From the NCBI GenBank assembly GCA_948099385.1, contig CANUEZ040000168.1:11132001-11196000 (forward strand): a stretch of DNA of 64,000 nt, in the 5' to 3' direction. A program made the position numbers and the translations under genes. Positions 10,650 through 25,600 of this stretch are shown here, piece by piece. This DNA comes from Fasciola hepatica (taxonomy: Eukaryota > Platyhelminthes > Trematoda > Plagiorchiida > Fasciolidae). The stretch's first letter is position 1; every line of letters begins with the position of its first letter. The notes under the pieces are model-generated. The model made no database searches and was not told where the DNA came from. It was given only the letters and a program-made list of their open reading frames with translations.

Positions 10650-13600
10650 GTCGTGGCGACCGAAGCAGGCGATATGGAATCAATCGCGTCAAGCCATTAA
10701 CAGCTGCGTGCATACCAGGGAGACAGGACCATTTCCAGAGTTGTTCGCGAGAAACCAAACAAAGGCTACTCAGAAGCAAGCACTTCGCATTTGTGGAGAG
10801 CATTTACGAAAATTGCCGGTATTCAAGCACCGATGTCTTCGCAGTATTGTTCGAATCTGGCGGAAACACCGTCTGAACCATGCTGAGGTTCCGTATAGAG
10901 TCTGAGGTACACTAACCCAATTATTCGATGAAACTCTAAAGGTCACCAGTCTGAGGTGGTTGGGACATGTGTTGCGCATGAAGTCGGATAGAATTCCTTG
11001 GTGAGTATACAAATAAAGGTGGCCAGTCCTTGACGTGAAAGAAAGGTACGAAAAGCCTAATCAGTGGACTTCGACGTGTTAGGCTTCCTGGGTGAGGCCC
11101 AAGAAATTATACCGCTCAGCGTTTTGATGTATTAAAGAATTTGGCTAGGTATCGCAATCAGTGGTCCTCTTATATTCACAATCGTTTTTATCGGTTTAGA
11201 CGATACTACTTGTTGTTCTCTTCTTACTCTTTTCATATTCTTGTTTTTTTATTATTTTCGACTGAGGCTTCCGCTGAGCGTTAGCAACCAAAACCGCTGC
11301 ACCCAGTGCATGTTTAATGGTTGTCTGAGCTGAACTGATGTGAGTTCGCAGTAGAACTCCAGTAAATAAGAACATGGCCTAGACAAAATGCACGAGACCG
11401 CCCAATCGAACCAACCCAAAAGTATGGGGAGCCCGACGCCCGCATTCACAAGATCAAAACGGAGCAGGAATGCACATGTACCGTGAAAACTGATCTTGGC
11501 GAAGTGGTAGTGATCTAAAAACCAGGAATTTGGATGGCTCCACCTGTCTTGTGACTATCCTGGTTCAACCAACAAAACTGTATCCTTTACGTGTTGTCTT
11601 CTTCGTACAATCCGTTTATCTCACTGGTATACTCCAGACCATCACTATATACTTTGAATGCTAACAAATTCGGTGGTAGTCCACATATTCATCTCAGAAC
11701 AATTAGAATACTGTACTGCATTTGAACAAGATGAACATGTGCGATTCCGAGCTCTTCTTGCTCCGATTATAAAGTGGTACGATTACTGTTTTCCTATGAA
11801 TGTTTCTGTACAGAATCTGCACTTTGCTTCTGTTATCCCGCCAGCGGTCCAATGGGAAAATCAGCACACTTCTACTCACAGCCTGCGTGTTCTAATCCGC
11901 GGAGCTAGCTCTAGTAAGAAAACTTTTCTGCCTTCAAATCATCTCAGTTTATTGGTGTAAAATATTTGTATTTGTATGACAGAGTTTTGCGAGCAACGTG
12001 CTTACCATTTCAATCAAAAGGGTTCTGTTCCGGGTACAGTAATTAAAATATACAGTAATGAACGCTAAAGGCATATAAGAGTAAAAAAAGGAAAAGAAAA
12101 CATCAACCAACTTTAAAAAGTAATTCCGATTTCATACAATAATTCCTGAAGAAAGACGCCGAAATTCAGATCTGATGTATGAACGAGAACGATAAAAGGA
12201 TATGTCAGAGTGTAATGAATGCATTGGATCCTGTAATATCTTATGGACTAGGGTTACACATGATCTAGTATGCTGGTTGAAAAATTTAGTCCTGAAAAAA
12301 ATCAAAGGGGAGGGGGATAAAACGTGGCTCATAATTATCAATCCGCGGCGAACGGCTTTGAAGCCTTGTTTCAAAGGCCGGGGAATATTGCGACTGAATA
12401 TATTACAATAAGACCGGAAGAGTACATTGAAGAATAAATTTGGAAACAGTTGTTAGTAGTGTTGGAAACTGCTTGAGTTTTCTTGTTTGTTAAGATAAGA
12501 GCCGCAGTTTACCGACACAGTGCTGATTTCGGGAAATCCATCTTAGATTGGTGTCTAGGATAACACCCAGATACTTGACAGAGCTCACTCTGGATAAGAG
12601 TTTGGAATTAGGGAAAACCGAATTTGTAGGGAAAGGGGAACCGCAATTGCTGAAAACACACCTAAGTCACGTGACAGGGTTCAGTTTTAAACCAGATCGA
12701 GTGAGAAATATTCCGTTTGTGATGGATTTTCATTGCGGATTCTGAAGTCGGAGGGGTCGGAAATAACCTGACACAACAACATCGTCAGCGTATTTGAATA
12801 CCTTGGGGAAAAAACTGGTAGGTCGCTGATATACATGGAAAATATGCGGTGACCATAACCTAATCCTTGCCTGCAAACTTATTGGCCCAATTGTTATTGA
12901 TGAGCTACTCTTCTGGCTAGCTGGTCTATTTGCAACCCGATGGGCTGGTTCGGATCCGGTTGGCTCGGACAGCTGTTGGTCATTGTTTGGCCCATCACTC
13001 GGCTTTGCTGGCCTTGATCTTTTCCTTAATTCTGGACAAGCGATGACCTACTGTCTGCTTGCTAAATCATCGATCAGCTTCGCTTAGTCCAACCTCGGTC
13101 TTGATTCTGGTCAGGCTTGAACGCCGAACCAGGGCCTCTTTGTTCACGTCTGCTGCTACCCTCGCACTGGGGAAGCTATAATAATGACTAGACAATTCGG
13201 TTCTTGGAGTACGAAGAGGGTGATGGTTAAAACACTCAAACGCGCGTCCAGTTGGTTTGCGCCTTTCTCGGGTTGATTTGTTTTTTGAAGCGCTCGCTCA
13301 TATAATTGGTATACCATCGACCAGTAGCACAAGCCGCCTAGTGATGAGCGGTCGTGTGGTAAACCTGACCAGTATGTGGTGCGAAGGTAGATTAGTTGAT
13401 CGGCCCGGTGTGATATTCGCTTTCTTTCAGGGAGAATCTTGGGACTCCCTGGCAGTTTTCTTATAGGTTTTCAAGAGCTTGAAGTCCCGTTCACATTCTG
13501 TTTAGTTGGACCATGTTATCAATGATAAGATAATTTTTACAGACCATCCTGTTAGATCATGAGTTTAACTTAAACAAATCAATCTTTGCGTCAGTATCCG

Positions 13601-16600
13601 GATATTAAGTTGTCATATGCCTACTGCTCGACGGTGACTATGTGGCGTGTTTTCTTTATTTTCGTTACCCGGATATGCTAGGCAGAAAGACCGCAATGTT
13701 ATCAATTACGCCTTCACATAAACACCAGTTTCGCTGTACGTACGGTGCTACATACTTTGGTCAAACATTGCGGTAATCAAGCAGTCGATCATTAGGACAC
13801 TTTCTCTTTGAGTATTTCCAAGTCAGTATTCGCCAAAAGATGAATACTCTCCGTTGCCCAGAATTCTAGCCTCGTCGTCATTTGCTCTTTGAGGAAGCCA
13901 TTTAGAAATTCATGTCCACTCGTCGAAGAGCCGTGTGCCCTGTAATAGACTTAATTTTAAATAAAATCACATTGATTACTTGGTCTTGTGTTTGTACTAC
14001 TCGTGAGTAGTTACCAGTAGTTTTGAAAAACTTGCTAGTCGTGGCTACTGAGTAAATGTTGTAAGCGCAAAGCCTGTATCTATTGCGCGTGGTTCAATCA
14101 TCAGCACAGGGCCGAATCATAGTCCGCGGCAATAATTATGTTTTTAGTCCGCTTGTACCGGTGGAGAAAACATTGCTGGTCGTGATCAAGTTTCAGTGGA
14201 CACTCACATGCCGAACCAAGTGGTTGCTTCTTTCCCCTTTTACCAAGGTTTTCTTTTTCATTGTCAAATTGCTGGTTTCTTGTCATCAGGTCTTGTTTCC
14301 TCCAAAAGGCAAATCCAGGTGATACGTTTATCTTCTTGGGGACAAAATTATCATAAATCTGCGTGGTTTGCTTCCAACACCAGTTGATTACAATTTATTT
14401 TAGTTCTGTGAAACGAACTTAAATAAAATTTGCTAACATTCTTCGAATTTGCTTCATACACTACCTAACCGTAACGATCGGGACTTCCGAAATCAAGAGA
14501 TTACGCGAGGTATGACCAGAGTTGGGCCGTAATTTCAAATGACCGTGCACACAATAATCGCAGTTACGACGTATGCCACCAGAACTAACTAATGTGATTA
14601 TCATCCATCCTGATTTAATAGCTTCCTATAGCCTTTTGGAATAAATCAACGCAACAAAGCTGACAATTCATAATAAAATACTGAGATTTTTCTTATTACC
14701 ATCTGGCACTCACAAGACTGAATGCAGTACACATGTTTAATCCTTAGTCGGATTAGTGATTTCGACTCAGCTACTTTATATTATACCACTTATTAGTAGT
14801 GATGTGCCGAACTTCCATGGTAGGGTCAACGAGATCGATCCGATCAGTGATTTCAGACAAGAAGATGTCATTACGGGTCATGAAAATTGACGCTCTTGTA
14901 TAAGCTCACCTTGTTACTGTTGTTTATAGTTCTCTCCCTACTTTGCAGTACCAATGGTTGTGTCATTTTTCGAGTTAGGTCGCTGTTGGGAAGTAGCAAT
15001 CAGTGAGCCGGTAATAGCTGTTCCAACTGTGTCAGATTCAATAAAGCTCTTCACATTCAACATATCTGTAATAATATATAAGACTTAACTGTGAGCAATC
15101 AAGCGATGAGTACTGTGATAATGGATTACATTTCGCTGAGCAAGTACCACACAAACCGTGATTTTACTCCGTTATTCCATGCATGGTGCTGAAAACTTGA
15201 CCAACATGTCCAGTTTATTCGCAATAATCGTATCTACAATGGTTGAGATGTGACTAAGAGTTCCACTACGTTACATCGGTGGCCTTCTGAGGTTAAATAT
15301 AGCACTTTTGAAGTTATAATTAGCAAATCCCTTTGTCGTTGATCATCTTTTCAAGGGGGCAATCGACGGTTTTCCTCCGACGGGCATCACTTGAAGTCAA
15401 AATCTAACTACTGCTATCGTTCCCAGTAGCAAAAATAGAAATTCGAACCTCCGAGGGCAGTTCCGGCCGAAGATCTGCGGCGTAGCATGTTAGTATCATG
15501 CCATTCATCCTCCGATATACCTCTAATTTTCTGCTGGTCAGACCTGTCTCTTCCGATGTACCATAATTATTTAGCCCTAATCTCTATAATTAGAGTTTTC
15601 TTTATCGTAAGGGAAAATAGATTTTTGAGGTGAACTTTCCTTTTGTCAATCTTCCGATAATGAAATTCCGCCCATTGGAAACGACCAACTTCCACTGCGT
15701 TAATCGCCTCTAGTGGAGTAGTGAGTGATTGACCTTTATCTCGGTTCCCTTTTAATTTTGCATCAGATGATATACTACGGGGGCTGATAATTTAACTGTG
15801 TGCTGTTTAGTTTCTCTCAGATAACAGACGTGTCGACAACGCATTGCTAGGTCCTCCACGGAAGCACAGCGGGTTTCCATGTCTCTAACCACCCTTAGGG
15901 CGGTCAGGTGGTATAAATTGCTGACCAATAAACCTGGATGCACAATATACACCCCACCGTTATCGGTTGGCTTTTTGTTTTGTCACTTGGTTATCACCCT
16001 GCTCATAAAAACACCAGATCTACATAGATCTTATGTGGATCAGCATCCTGTTCTTTAGTTCATGTGAACCGTTTATTACTGTTAGTCATGTGGGCTCTAA
16101 GGGTTGTGATACCCATCTTCCTCATGTCTGCGCATACGGAAGCATGCGATGAAAGTCAGTTAAAGGCAGCCGTTTGTTTTGGATAGCTTGTGAGATGCAT
16201 TACAACCGACTGTTGTGTTTGAGGAAAAAGACTTGTCGTCCCTAATGAAGTTCGCATAGGTTCTGTCAACCTATGACTTCATATCGGGATATTACCAAAA
16301 TTAGCCTCTCCACAGGGAGGACTCCCAGTGGCTTTTTTCTACAGCTTCCAAGAAGAACAATCTGCACAGCTTCTATGGTCGCACCAGTATTTGCATGGAG
16401 TACTTATGAAGGCAGTATGCCGACATTCCGGCTGCCTAGTTGTGTCAGACCGTGAAGCCGGCTCCTTTCCGGCAGACCATTATCGTATTGGTGCTTTAAA
16501 GTCCCTTGATAGATGAGTATGAAATACTTTCTAGAGGCTTTCTCAACCTTTCGTCTGAAAACTAGATGGTTATCTACGTGGCATTCTTGTAGCATCAAGT

Positions 16601-19600
16601 CTGGTTCCGTTCTTTAACTGATATAATATCGTGCCTTTTGGTAATGGCACCTGAGAACTGACTTCATAAAAATGTGTTTCGCCAACCGTTTCAGCAGTTT
16701 ACAACTGTGCACGTGGTTACTTTTTCATTGTTATTTCACTTAACATTTAGAAAGCTTAACCACCAATTTTTTACTGACTGCATCATTTTCCCCTCCGATT
16801 CTCCCTCATGATCGTCTAATAAGATGTCGAAGTGACTAAAGTCAGTACATATTACTTTCGTATTCCCAATTTGTAGCGTTACAAATCGCGAGTTCGCAAA
16901 CGACAACAAGAGCTGAATGATGATGGGGTGGTTGTTCTGCGCACATCCACCTTGTCCGTTCTTGAACGACTACGTAACTGTCCGTCTCCAAAACATCACA
17001 GTTCTCAACCGTGAGTTTTTTTTTGACCCACGAAAATCTGATGGTTTGTATTTTCCCCCCATAATGCTACATCAGTGTTCACAGACATTGACTTTGTGCA
17101 CCGTGGTTTGCGCTCTGTTTTTGGCGGAACTGTCTCCACTAAATGCCCAACCGCTTAGCCGAGGCAATAGCATGCATTGTCCGGCATAGCCAATGTCAAA
17201 GGTGTCTTTTAGGTTTATGTGTGAACAAATGCTGAATCTAAATATTTGCAAATCTGAACCAAGGATGGTCACCGAACCAAAATGAGAAGGGTTGTGCGTG
17301 GTCTTGTCTGATCGATTTGGGTCAATAGGTGGACGTGATCATCATCGTATCGATTCGGATTTGCGAACGGAAAAACGAGTTATTGAAAGGCTAAAACTGT
17401 AACAGTTCTGACTCACACAAAAACATTCGTACGCTTTCTACCACAATGGTCTCTGATGTTCTGATCATGTACGAAAAATTCTATCATATTCTTCGGTTTA
17501 TTCCCAACGGAACTTCAAGTCATCCATGTTCGTCATCGTTGTTTGTAATGCTCCTGTCGAGTGGTAAATGTAGCTGATGTTTTCACGAATAGGACACACG
17601 TCTGAGAACTTGACCGTTCAGGGTTCTTCTCCGTGATATTTTAAATTTATTTGTCCTATTTTCATGCTTTAGTGCAGCCAAACGGGCATCTCCCATAGTT
17701 TCAAATGCCCTCTACGCTGTCGAGGTGAGTTCGTAACTGTGATTTGGAGGCTGGAAGTGGTCAGCCACACAAGACTGCAATAGGTTTCGAGGCGACAGAC
17801 AGCAGACTGCTGGCTGACAATACAAGGTAACCGATGGTTGCGGGGTTCAAAACACTGACCTCAAACTGGATAGTTATGACATGTGCCGTATTCTGTTATT
17901 CCCATCAAATATCCCTGTTGCCTTCAGTTTGCGCTTTCTATCCTTACAGTTGGTATCCACTTAAGCTCGTTACAACATAACTCACGCTTTCGTCTGAAGT
18001 GCTTGAAGCATTGAGTATTATTCCATTGGTCGGTGCAAAAAAAAAAAATACAATCACTCAAGGTTGTTTTCTCTTTCCAATCAACTACTTATATCAATCT
18101 AAAATTTACATGAATGGGTACGAAGTATTAATTTTATAAAATAAGGCAATAGGGTTATCCAAATGGTAAGCCAATCGACTATGTCAGTGGTTTCCGCGCG
18201 CGAAGAAAAGGGATACATAATTTGATTGGCTTAGTTTCGCTACATGATAGCAGCTTTGAATCACGATTACGTAGCAACAGTTTGATAGACAAACTTGACT
18301 TTGTGCCTGACTGTTATCATAAGCTTCACTATAGATAACCATGGATTTCGGTCAGGATGATCACTGAATGTGTTGGCATCATTGATTTTACCATTCACTT
18401 GGAGATGTGTCCTGAAATCCGTTGTAAGTGTCCCCGGCAGTGCAGGTGACCTTGTACACATTTTATCTCTCTTGTCCGTTCATTGCGGTTGCCAACACTG
18501 TTGTGACCATCCCGATTACTTGGGTTGTTGATCTAACGGAAACATTCTCACTTGCTCTGCACACAATATGGGCACACCACGGCTACGGACAGTAGAACAA
18601 ACTCAAATCGAATGGGCGTGTTTATTGATAATTTGTGGCTCTTAAACAATACAATAAGCATAAGTGTACAGCAAAAAAGACTTACAGCCATGTGAGGAAC
18701 TAAAATCAGAGGGAAAAAACTTTCCGAAAATCGGGACAACGTATAAAATAAAAGCGGTCCACTCAGCGAGCAGCTGAACGAAACTATGGTGCAGTTCGGT
18801 TGCGGTACAATCAGCAAATCAGGAAACTTTTACCGACACGAATCAATAAATCAGTTACGAAAGGATGAATTAAACTGTGGGTGCAAGGCGAAAGGGAGTT
18901 ATCAATAAATGAGCGCAAATAAGCTGAATCTGGGGGGCAAACTTAAGCATGTGCCAATGGACAAACTTGGCATCAGATTTGTTCATGCCGCTGACTTGGG
19001 GTAGTCAGCGAGAGCAAGGTTAAGGTTTGGAGTTCGAGTTTCCGCGTGGCTGTCCAAGTGAAACACTCAAGAAGGCTATCTTACAGTAGAAATTAAAACC
19101 TTTGGGGAAACAAGTACGTAAATGTTTCATGTAATAGGGACCCTAAAACGCATGTATTGACCAATATGATACCTTAAAAACAGAAAATACGTTGAGAATG
19201 CCCGAGGTTCACGGTGTACGTACTTGCTACTCGTGAGTAACCAAATGCAAAGGAAGGAGGAAAAGGCCTAATCACGAATGTTAATTAGCCAACACTATTA
19301 TGTACAAACTTCAAGTTGGCTCACATAGGTGACTGGAAAGAGTAAGCGAAGTGTTAACATCTCTCAGTATTTGTCCTCCTCCTATAGTCGTTAAACCTAG
19401 TCTCGTTGACTGTTATTAGCCATGGATGATTCAGCTTCGTACCTCGCAATTCCATTCCTCTACGCGGAATCACATTTATCTGGGTCCTATCCGCATCACT
19501 GAAATCAGTATGGAAATTAATAATGCCAGCAAATTGTTCACAATCGGTTATTTGCTTTCAGTCTCTTCGAAGTTGGCCCCTATCGAGGACAAATTAAATA

Positions 19601-22600
19601 AATATCATTTTCCTATGTCCTCGCACTTCTGTAAACGCTTTAAGGCGATGCTTTTCGTTCCGAATTTATCTTATTGAGGGGTAGTTAGTTTATCTCAGAC
19701 CAAATATGTATTCTATGCCAATGCAGTACTCACAGTCGATACGCCTTAGGTCGATGTACAGCTATGTGGTTACTTCGAAGACAGCTCAAACTCAACCGAA
19801 AGAAAGGACCAAAATCCGAGCATGGTACCTTTTTGGGACCCGAGGTTTTTCAGTAATTGACTTTCAAGTTGACCTTGAAGGAAAAAATTTATTTGATTGT
19901 CTCCTCTTGTTTTGGTTTTCTCCTTTGTGTAATATTATCTGCCTAGCCGTAAGCATGATCCCTCAACTATCGCAAAAACACAGCGGACTCCGGTAAAGCG
20001 TTTGCATCGACCTACCGCAACCAGTTCAGAAGTCATTCGGATTAAGCAGGCCCTTTCCGAATGCCGTGAACGTTTGGCACTTTTGGACAGTCTGGAACGA
20101 CTTCGCGCTGCGCGTATTTCTCAAGCTCGTCAAAGAGGTGAGAATTTAAGCGACCTTTATATGATTTTTTGTATTGATTCGTGCATACTTTAGATTGCTT
20201 GTTTGTAATAGATCATCTACTACGGCCCTCAATTTATACCGATGTGATTATTGGAACGTCATCGCTTTGCTGTACTCTGATCATTTTTATTTTTTCCGAG
20301 TCAGGGTTTGAGCTTCGAGAAGAGTGTGATAAATATGCACTTTTTTATTGTATGTTTGAGTCCATGAGCACACTGGGAGGGTTATATTCCACAGCCCCAA
20401 AAAACCAATTTACAACTAGGGATAGCCGACAACCAGATCCTAAGACTCGAAGTAGGAAACCACATAATATCCCAGCAGTTGTGGTGTGCCAAGGAGTTGG
20501 ACGACGGCGAATTGCTGTCTACCGTCAAATTGATCGGCGATGGTGGAATTCGAACCTCTGACCTCCGAGGTGGAAAGCAAACGCTCTAAACCCCCCAACC
20601 ACTGATTGCAGCTACGGAATCTACAAAAAGACATCTTTCTAGTTTCTGAGCCGATAGCAAAGTCGGGCTGTGGCAAACGTGTTTTATTCGGCGTTTTCTG
20701 ACTGGGAGAAATCAAAACCTCTCATTAATAATAATTGATCTTTATTTTTCAAAGCCTTCTACTCCTTATCTCCTGATATCAGTGTTCGAGCGTCGATATT
20801 TCCTTGGGGCTGCTTGAGTATGGTTGAAAGATCGTATCCGCTGTGCTGAGGTTAGGTGTAAAGATATTGGGAATCGCTAGTCAGTCGCTGGGATAAGCGC
20901 CGAATCTATAAAAATTAAGACGACCGGGGCGTGTGGTACGCATGCCCACAGATAGACTTCCTAAATGTGCATTGCGCTCCGAGGCAGTTGGAGGTTGGAT
21001 GATGAGTCTAAGTGGTCAGACTATGGAAACAATTTATGAGAAATTTGACTTGACCAAGTAGGACGTGTTAAACTTCCGGGTTGGGCTTGCGAGTTCTGCC
21101 CAGCAGAGGCTTGGATGCATTAAGTGCCACGGTCGATGAGGTAGTTGCTTTCGAGCCCTTTCCTTGTCTCCATGATTTTCATCTGTAATTCCCTTTGCTA
21201 CTTGTTTCTTCCACTTCCTACTGTTTGTTTTGCTCTCTGCTAGACGACGGTATGTGGTAAAAACCAAAACCAGAGAACAAAAATGTTAGGTTACTGGTTG
21301 AAAGAACTGAACCGAATCGGATCATCGAAACAAAACGAACGTGATGCCAGTCAGTGTCTTTTAATGAGCTATGTAGGTTTAAATACTACTACCGGTTCAC
21401 TCGATTTGCGTAGGCAGATTTATTCCATCTGTGGTTTGCAAATTCTGTTGTCGTTCATCATCTTCTCAAGAGGACAAGGCCACGCAATTTTTCTCGCGAG
21501 AATTCAGAAAAAGCCCAAATCTAGCTACTGCTGCCGTTTTCAGTAGCATTGTTAGAAATTGGAAGCTCCAGGGATATGCCCTTTCCCAAAGGGCACACTG
21601 TACTGCGAACTAATCGTACCAGGAATACGTATTCGCAGTGCTCCGAATCACAAAATCTAGTAATCGGCTCATCTACATTCAAACCACGGAACGCAGTCAA
21701 GAAGTCGCGGAAGTAAGGTGATACTCGTCGAAGTGTCCGTATTGGCAGTGGGATGCACGTATCTGCAAGGCACACAAGATAGAAATAGCCAAAGAGAAAT
21801 TATCTGTGGCTGGTCGGAAGACAGATTGGGATGGCCAGTCCGCGCTGTAACAGGAATTTATAAAAATCTTTACTAGTGAATGTGGTTCTTGGATAAAAGT
21901 GCTAATCATCCGCGTTGCGGCCCGCAAGATCTGCCTGTCTGTTGTTCGGAGGCATCAACTAACGTGGTCAGTGGTGCGTCTGTTTCTCCTTCTCTCGTTC
22001 ATTGACTCCTTGTACTGCGGGATACCAACTGCAGCCAGAGCACCCAACGCTATTTTGTTGTTCGATAAAATCGTGTCCATTGTACTTTCCATTGCACTTT
22101 CCCTCCGTTCACCATTTCGAACATATATAGCCACAGAGAATCATTTTAGTAAGTTAACATAGTGCGTGGAGGTATGTGATTTGTTGGCCCGGCATGACGC
22201 GTTCAACCCGATTAGTGCTCGGCTTCAGAGAGGTTTTCCCGACACCTTGACAGTGTGGACATGCTGTGAAGCCTTACTTCTTGTGTTTACCAACTGGTCG
22301 AAATGAGTCAGCTTGCAAGTGTGCTTCAAATTAACTCTAAATGAGCGTCGCTTGAAAGTTTCGTCCCATGCTGACGCATTATACTTCGTTTAATTTCACT
22401 CCAAAGAAGATGAAATTGCGAGGAAGTAGCCAAAATCGAATCACTGAAGTGTGAGTCTACCAGCTAACAAAACAATCTAACTGATGCTTGTTTCTTACTC
22501 ATGTCTTAGTCCTCAATATTCATTTATAGTTGTCAGTAGCTTCACCCACAATGTGATAAACACGGCTCTGTATACGCGTAATAAGACGTACACATGCAGT

Positions 22601-25600
22601 TGACCAAGATTTTAAGGTATGCTTTGAAAAAAGACCTCAGTTGACGCTAACCAAGTAAGCTTTTAACGCGTTATTTGGCGCAGCACAGTGCGACATATAT
22701 TGCGGCGTCAAGTAATTCTGTTTTCTAAGTCCCAGTAATACGGTTTCTGGTTTACTGGTCACTTTAACCATGAACATTTGTGGTTCACTAAACATTTACC
22801 TACACACGCACTCAATCTTGCTCACACACCCAGAATCCGTTCACTGGCATTCTCAGCTCGAATCTCGATTTGGACTCTGTGCATTACTGTAACGCTCTTA
22901 CCCACTACTTCTATTCTCTCCAAAACATGTACTTCGAATATGAACACGGACGCTAATCCAGTGACGTTTCGCCTCCAGAACTACAGTAACGCAGAATCTA
23001 GTAACACCGTACCACCTGTTATTGAGATTTCTCATACATTTTCCTTCTCGAAAAGAGGAGTCAATGAGCCGTTCATATGAGAATGGCACTCCCTCATTTT
23101 TCGTTTTATCTCATATATTAAGAATTACAAACAATGATGGAAAACAACAAAGATTATTTACAGCACTTATGAAGAACACGAAATCCGGTAGCATTCCTGT
23201 ACCGTTTATATGTATGCGCGGTCATCCTTTACCAATGATTTGCGGTTCAGTAATATCTCCCAGGAACTTAATTCGCCATTCTCGTTTTGATGTTGATTCT
23301 TGAGAATCACCTACTAGCAAGATATGAAACTGAGCGGCCAATTGGCTTATAGTCTTTTACGTCAAAATGCTCTATTTTCCCTCAATTGGGTTAAGATCCG
23401 GTGAATAAGGCGTCAGCCTTACGATATTCACTCTTCCATAATCTTCTTGTTTGATCACTGACTATATGAGTGAGTGGCATGGGGCATTGTTAATCATGAA
23501 AGCGTAGTCCCTAGGATTTGCAACACCGATTTCATTCAGGAAGCTTCTAAACAACGGAATACAGAGTTCACTGGTATAGCTGTTTCCCTTAACGGTGTAC
23601 TGTAACAGTCCCATGGTACCAACGGCACCAATGATGTGCACGTTCGGTCCCCTGCTGTACACAACTATGCGAGACACGCGGGTTCCCTTGACCTCTAGTT
23701 CTGCTGCAAAAGAGATGAAAATTTGTTGCGTCAGTTCAGATCATTATTTTCCCATTCGCACCGTGTCTCGTCACTTCGGTGACATAATTCTTCCTTTTGC
23801 GATTATTCTCAGGCATTCATCGTCTGCGGCATCGGATAGATGTTCTTCATAGGTACGAACTGTCTATCCAGATATCGAGCTATGGTCCGTACGGAAACAC
23901 GTTCCCCAAATTCGGACATCAGCCTTTCTTGCTTTTTCTTTAACGTGATTGTTAGGTCGCAAGAAAACCACGGTAACAGATCGTCACTCTCTAAATGTGT
24001 GATCAATCGCCAACAAAATCTTCCGTGACTCATCCTTTCATCATTTTGATCAACCTAAAGTATCCGGCTACTGGCTGTAAATCACTTAACCACGATGGAA
24101 CGAGCTGAACGCCGTCAGTCTTGTCTGGATTGAAACGCTAAAACAATGCATTTTCGGTATCCATTCGAATGCTTCTCGTGCGGCACGCTCCTGGGCATCG
24201 TAGACAAAATCTAATGGATAATCGGTCGGATTGTTTTAAACCACAATCTAATAGCACTCGCGACCGCACATTACCGCTTTTTGTCATTTAGTAAAAGTAA
24301 AATGAAGCTCATCAGCCTGTCGATATAACTGCGTTTCTGACGTACCAGCCTAAATCTAGCCGGGATCACGGGAAACTTAATTCTGTAGACTAAACGTATA
24401 TCGTGAGGAAAAGATTGATCGCACTACCGGTTAGTTATCAGTGTGCGTCCGCATCGTGGGCCAGACACATCCCTCCGGCACCACCAACTTGTCTACAATG
24501 AGAATGTTAATTGTGACAGCTATCGCGTACCTGTTCCGCTAATGAAAGTGGACACAATAGGGACAAGCGTTAGACGCAACCTAATGGGCTTTGTTGAGTC
24601 GGCTCAGGGGCTTGAGTTTGTGTGGTAAATTCAGACATGCAATTGACCGCGCCGATTGAGATCCGCAGGGGTATTTTACTGACGAACTTGACTGAAGAAC
24701 GCTGTAGAGGCACAACGTTCAGCATTACTCTGCCGACCTGACCCTCAATCGTTCTGTTCACATCGTCGCATCACAGGTACCCATCTGTTACCTCATGATC
24801 TTGGACGTAATTTTGCCACAGGTACGCTGTGTTCAATGGAAGTGGATCGACCACTGGAGGGTCGAATTTCTATGTATTCTACTGAAAATGACAGAAGTAG
24901 CTGGGTTTTGACATCCAGCGAAAAAGCGCTCTGGATTGTTCGCATGAGATGATGACCAATATTAAGATTTGCTGAATAAAAATTCAAAAAATGGTTCATT
25001 TTAGCGCGGAACGATCGCACAAAGCTACCTCCCGCGATGTTGGTAGTATATCAACCAATATGGACGTGCCTATTACCAATAAATTGGTCGCGTTTTTTTA
25101 AATCTTGAAGTGCTTGTATGGAAAATCCGAGTAAAATAACAATTTAGGCAACATTCGCTCGACAGTATATATAATCCATTGGCACAGTATTTATCGCTAA
25201 CATGTTTTTGGTTCAATCGTGTATATTCACATCGGTCTCCTGAATTTGTGGATCTTATTCCTTTGAACCAACCAGTACAAGTTCATTGATTGCGGTGGTC
25301 ACTGATTCCTACGTCTCAGCAACAGCCCAACTTGAATATAAAAACAATCATCAAGATTAGAAATTAGGGGGGAAATTATGAATAATGTTATCACTTCGGC
25401 TGTTAATGTTTGCAACTACAAGTGTCACGTGGTCATGTCTTCCTGCATATGATCACTGGTTGGGTGGATCTCGTGATCGTGTAATCCACCGTGGAAACCC
25501 GATACGCTCTAAATGGCCAAGTGCGCTGGTTCACCTTTAAGGACCTCCCTTCCATGCTACGGACTGATCACTTAATGGCCTGTAATATCGTCTCTGACAA

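Larger units (their letters stand above)
10136..16876 (+). other. PDCD7 intron 2
   Basis: It is 6.7 kb, phase 0 (GTGAGT...tttgtag). It holds a short (CA)n near 10240, the (TA)n at 10601, a LINE-A 3' fragment, a LINE-B RT fragment, a repeat related to 28.4 kb and a hairpin-arm-family element at 15.3 kb. About 13.2-15.3 kb and 15.5-16.8 kb are unassigned. Confidence 0.7.
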
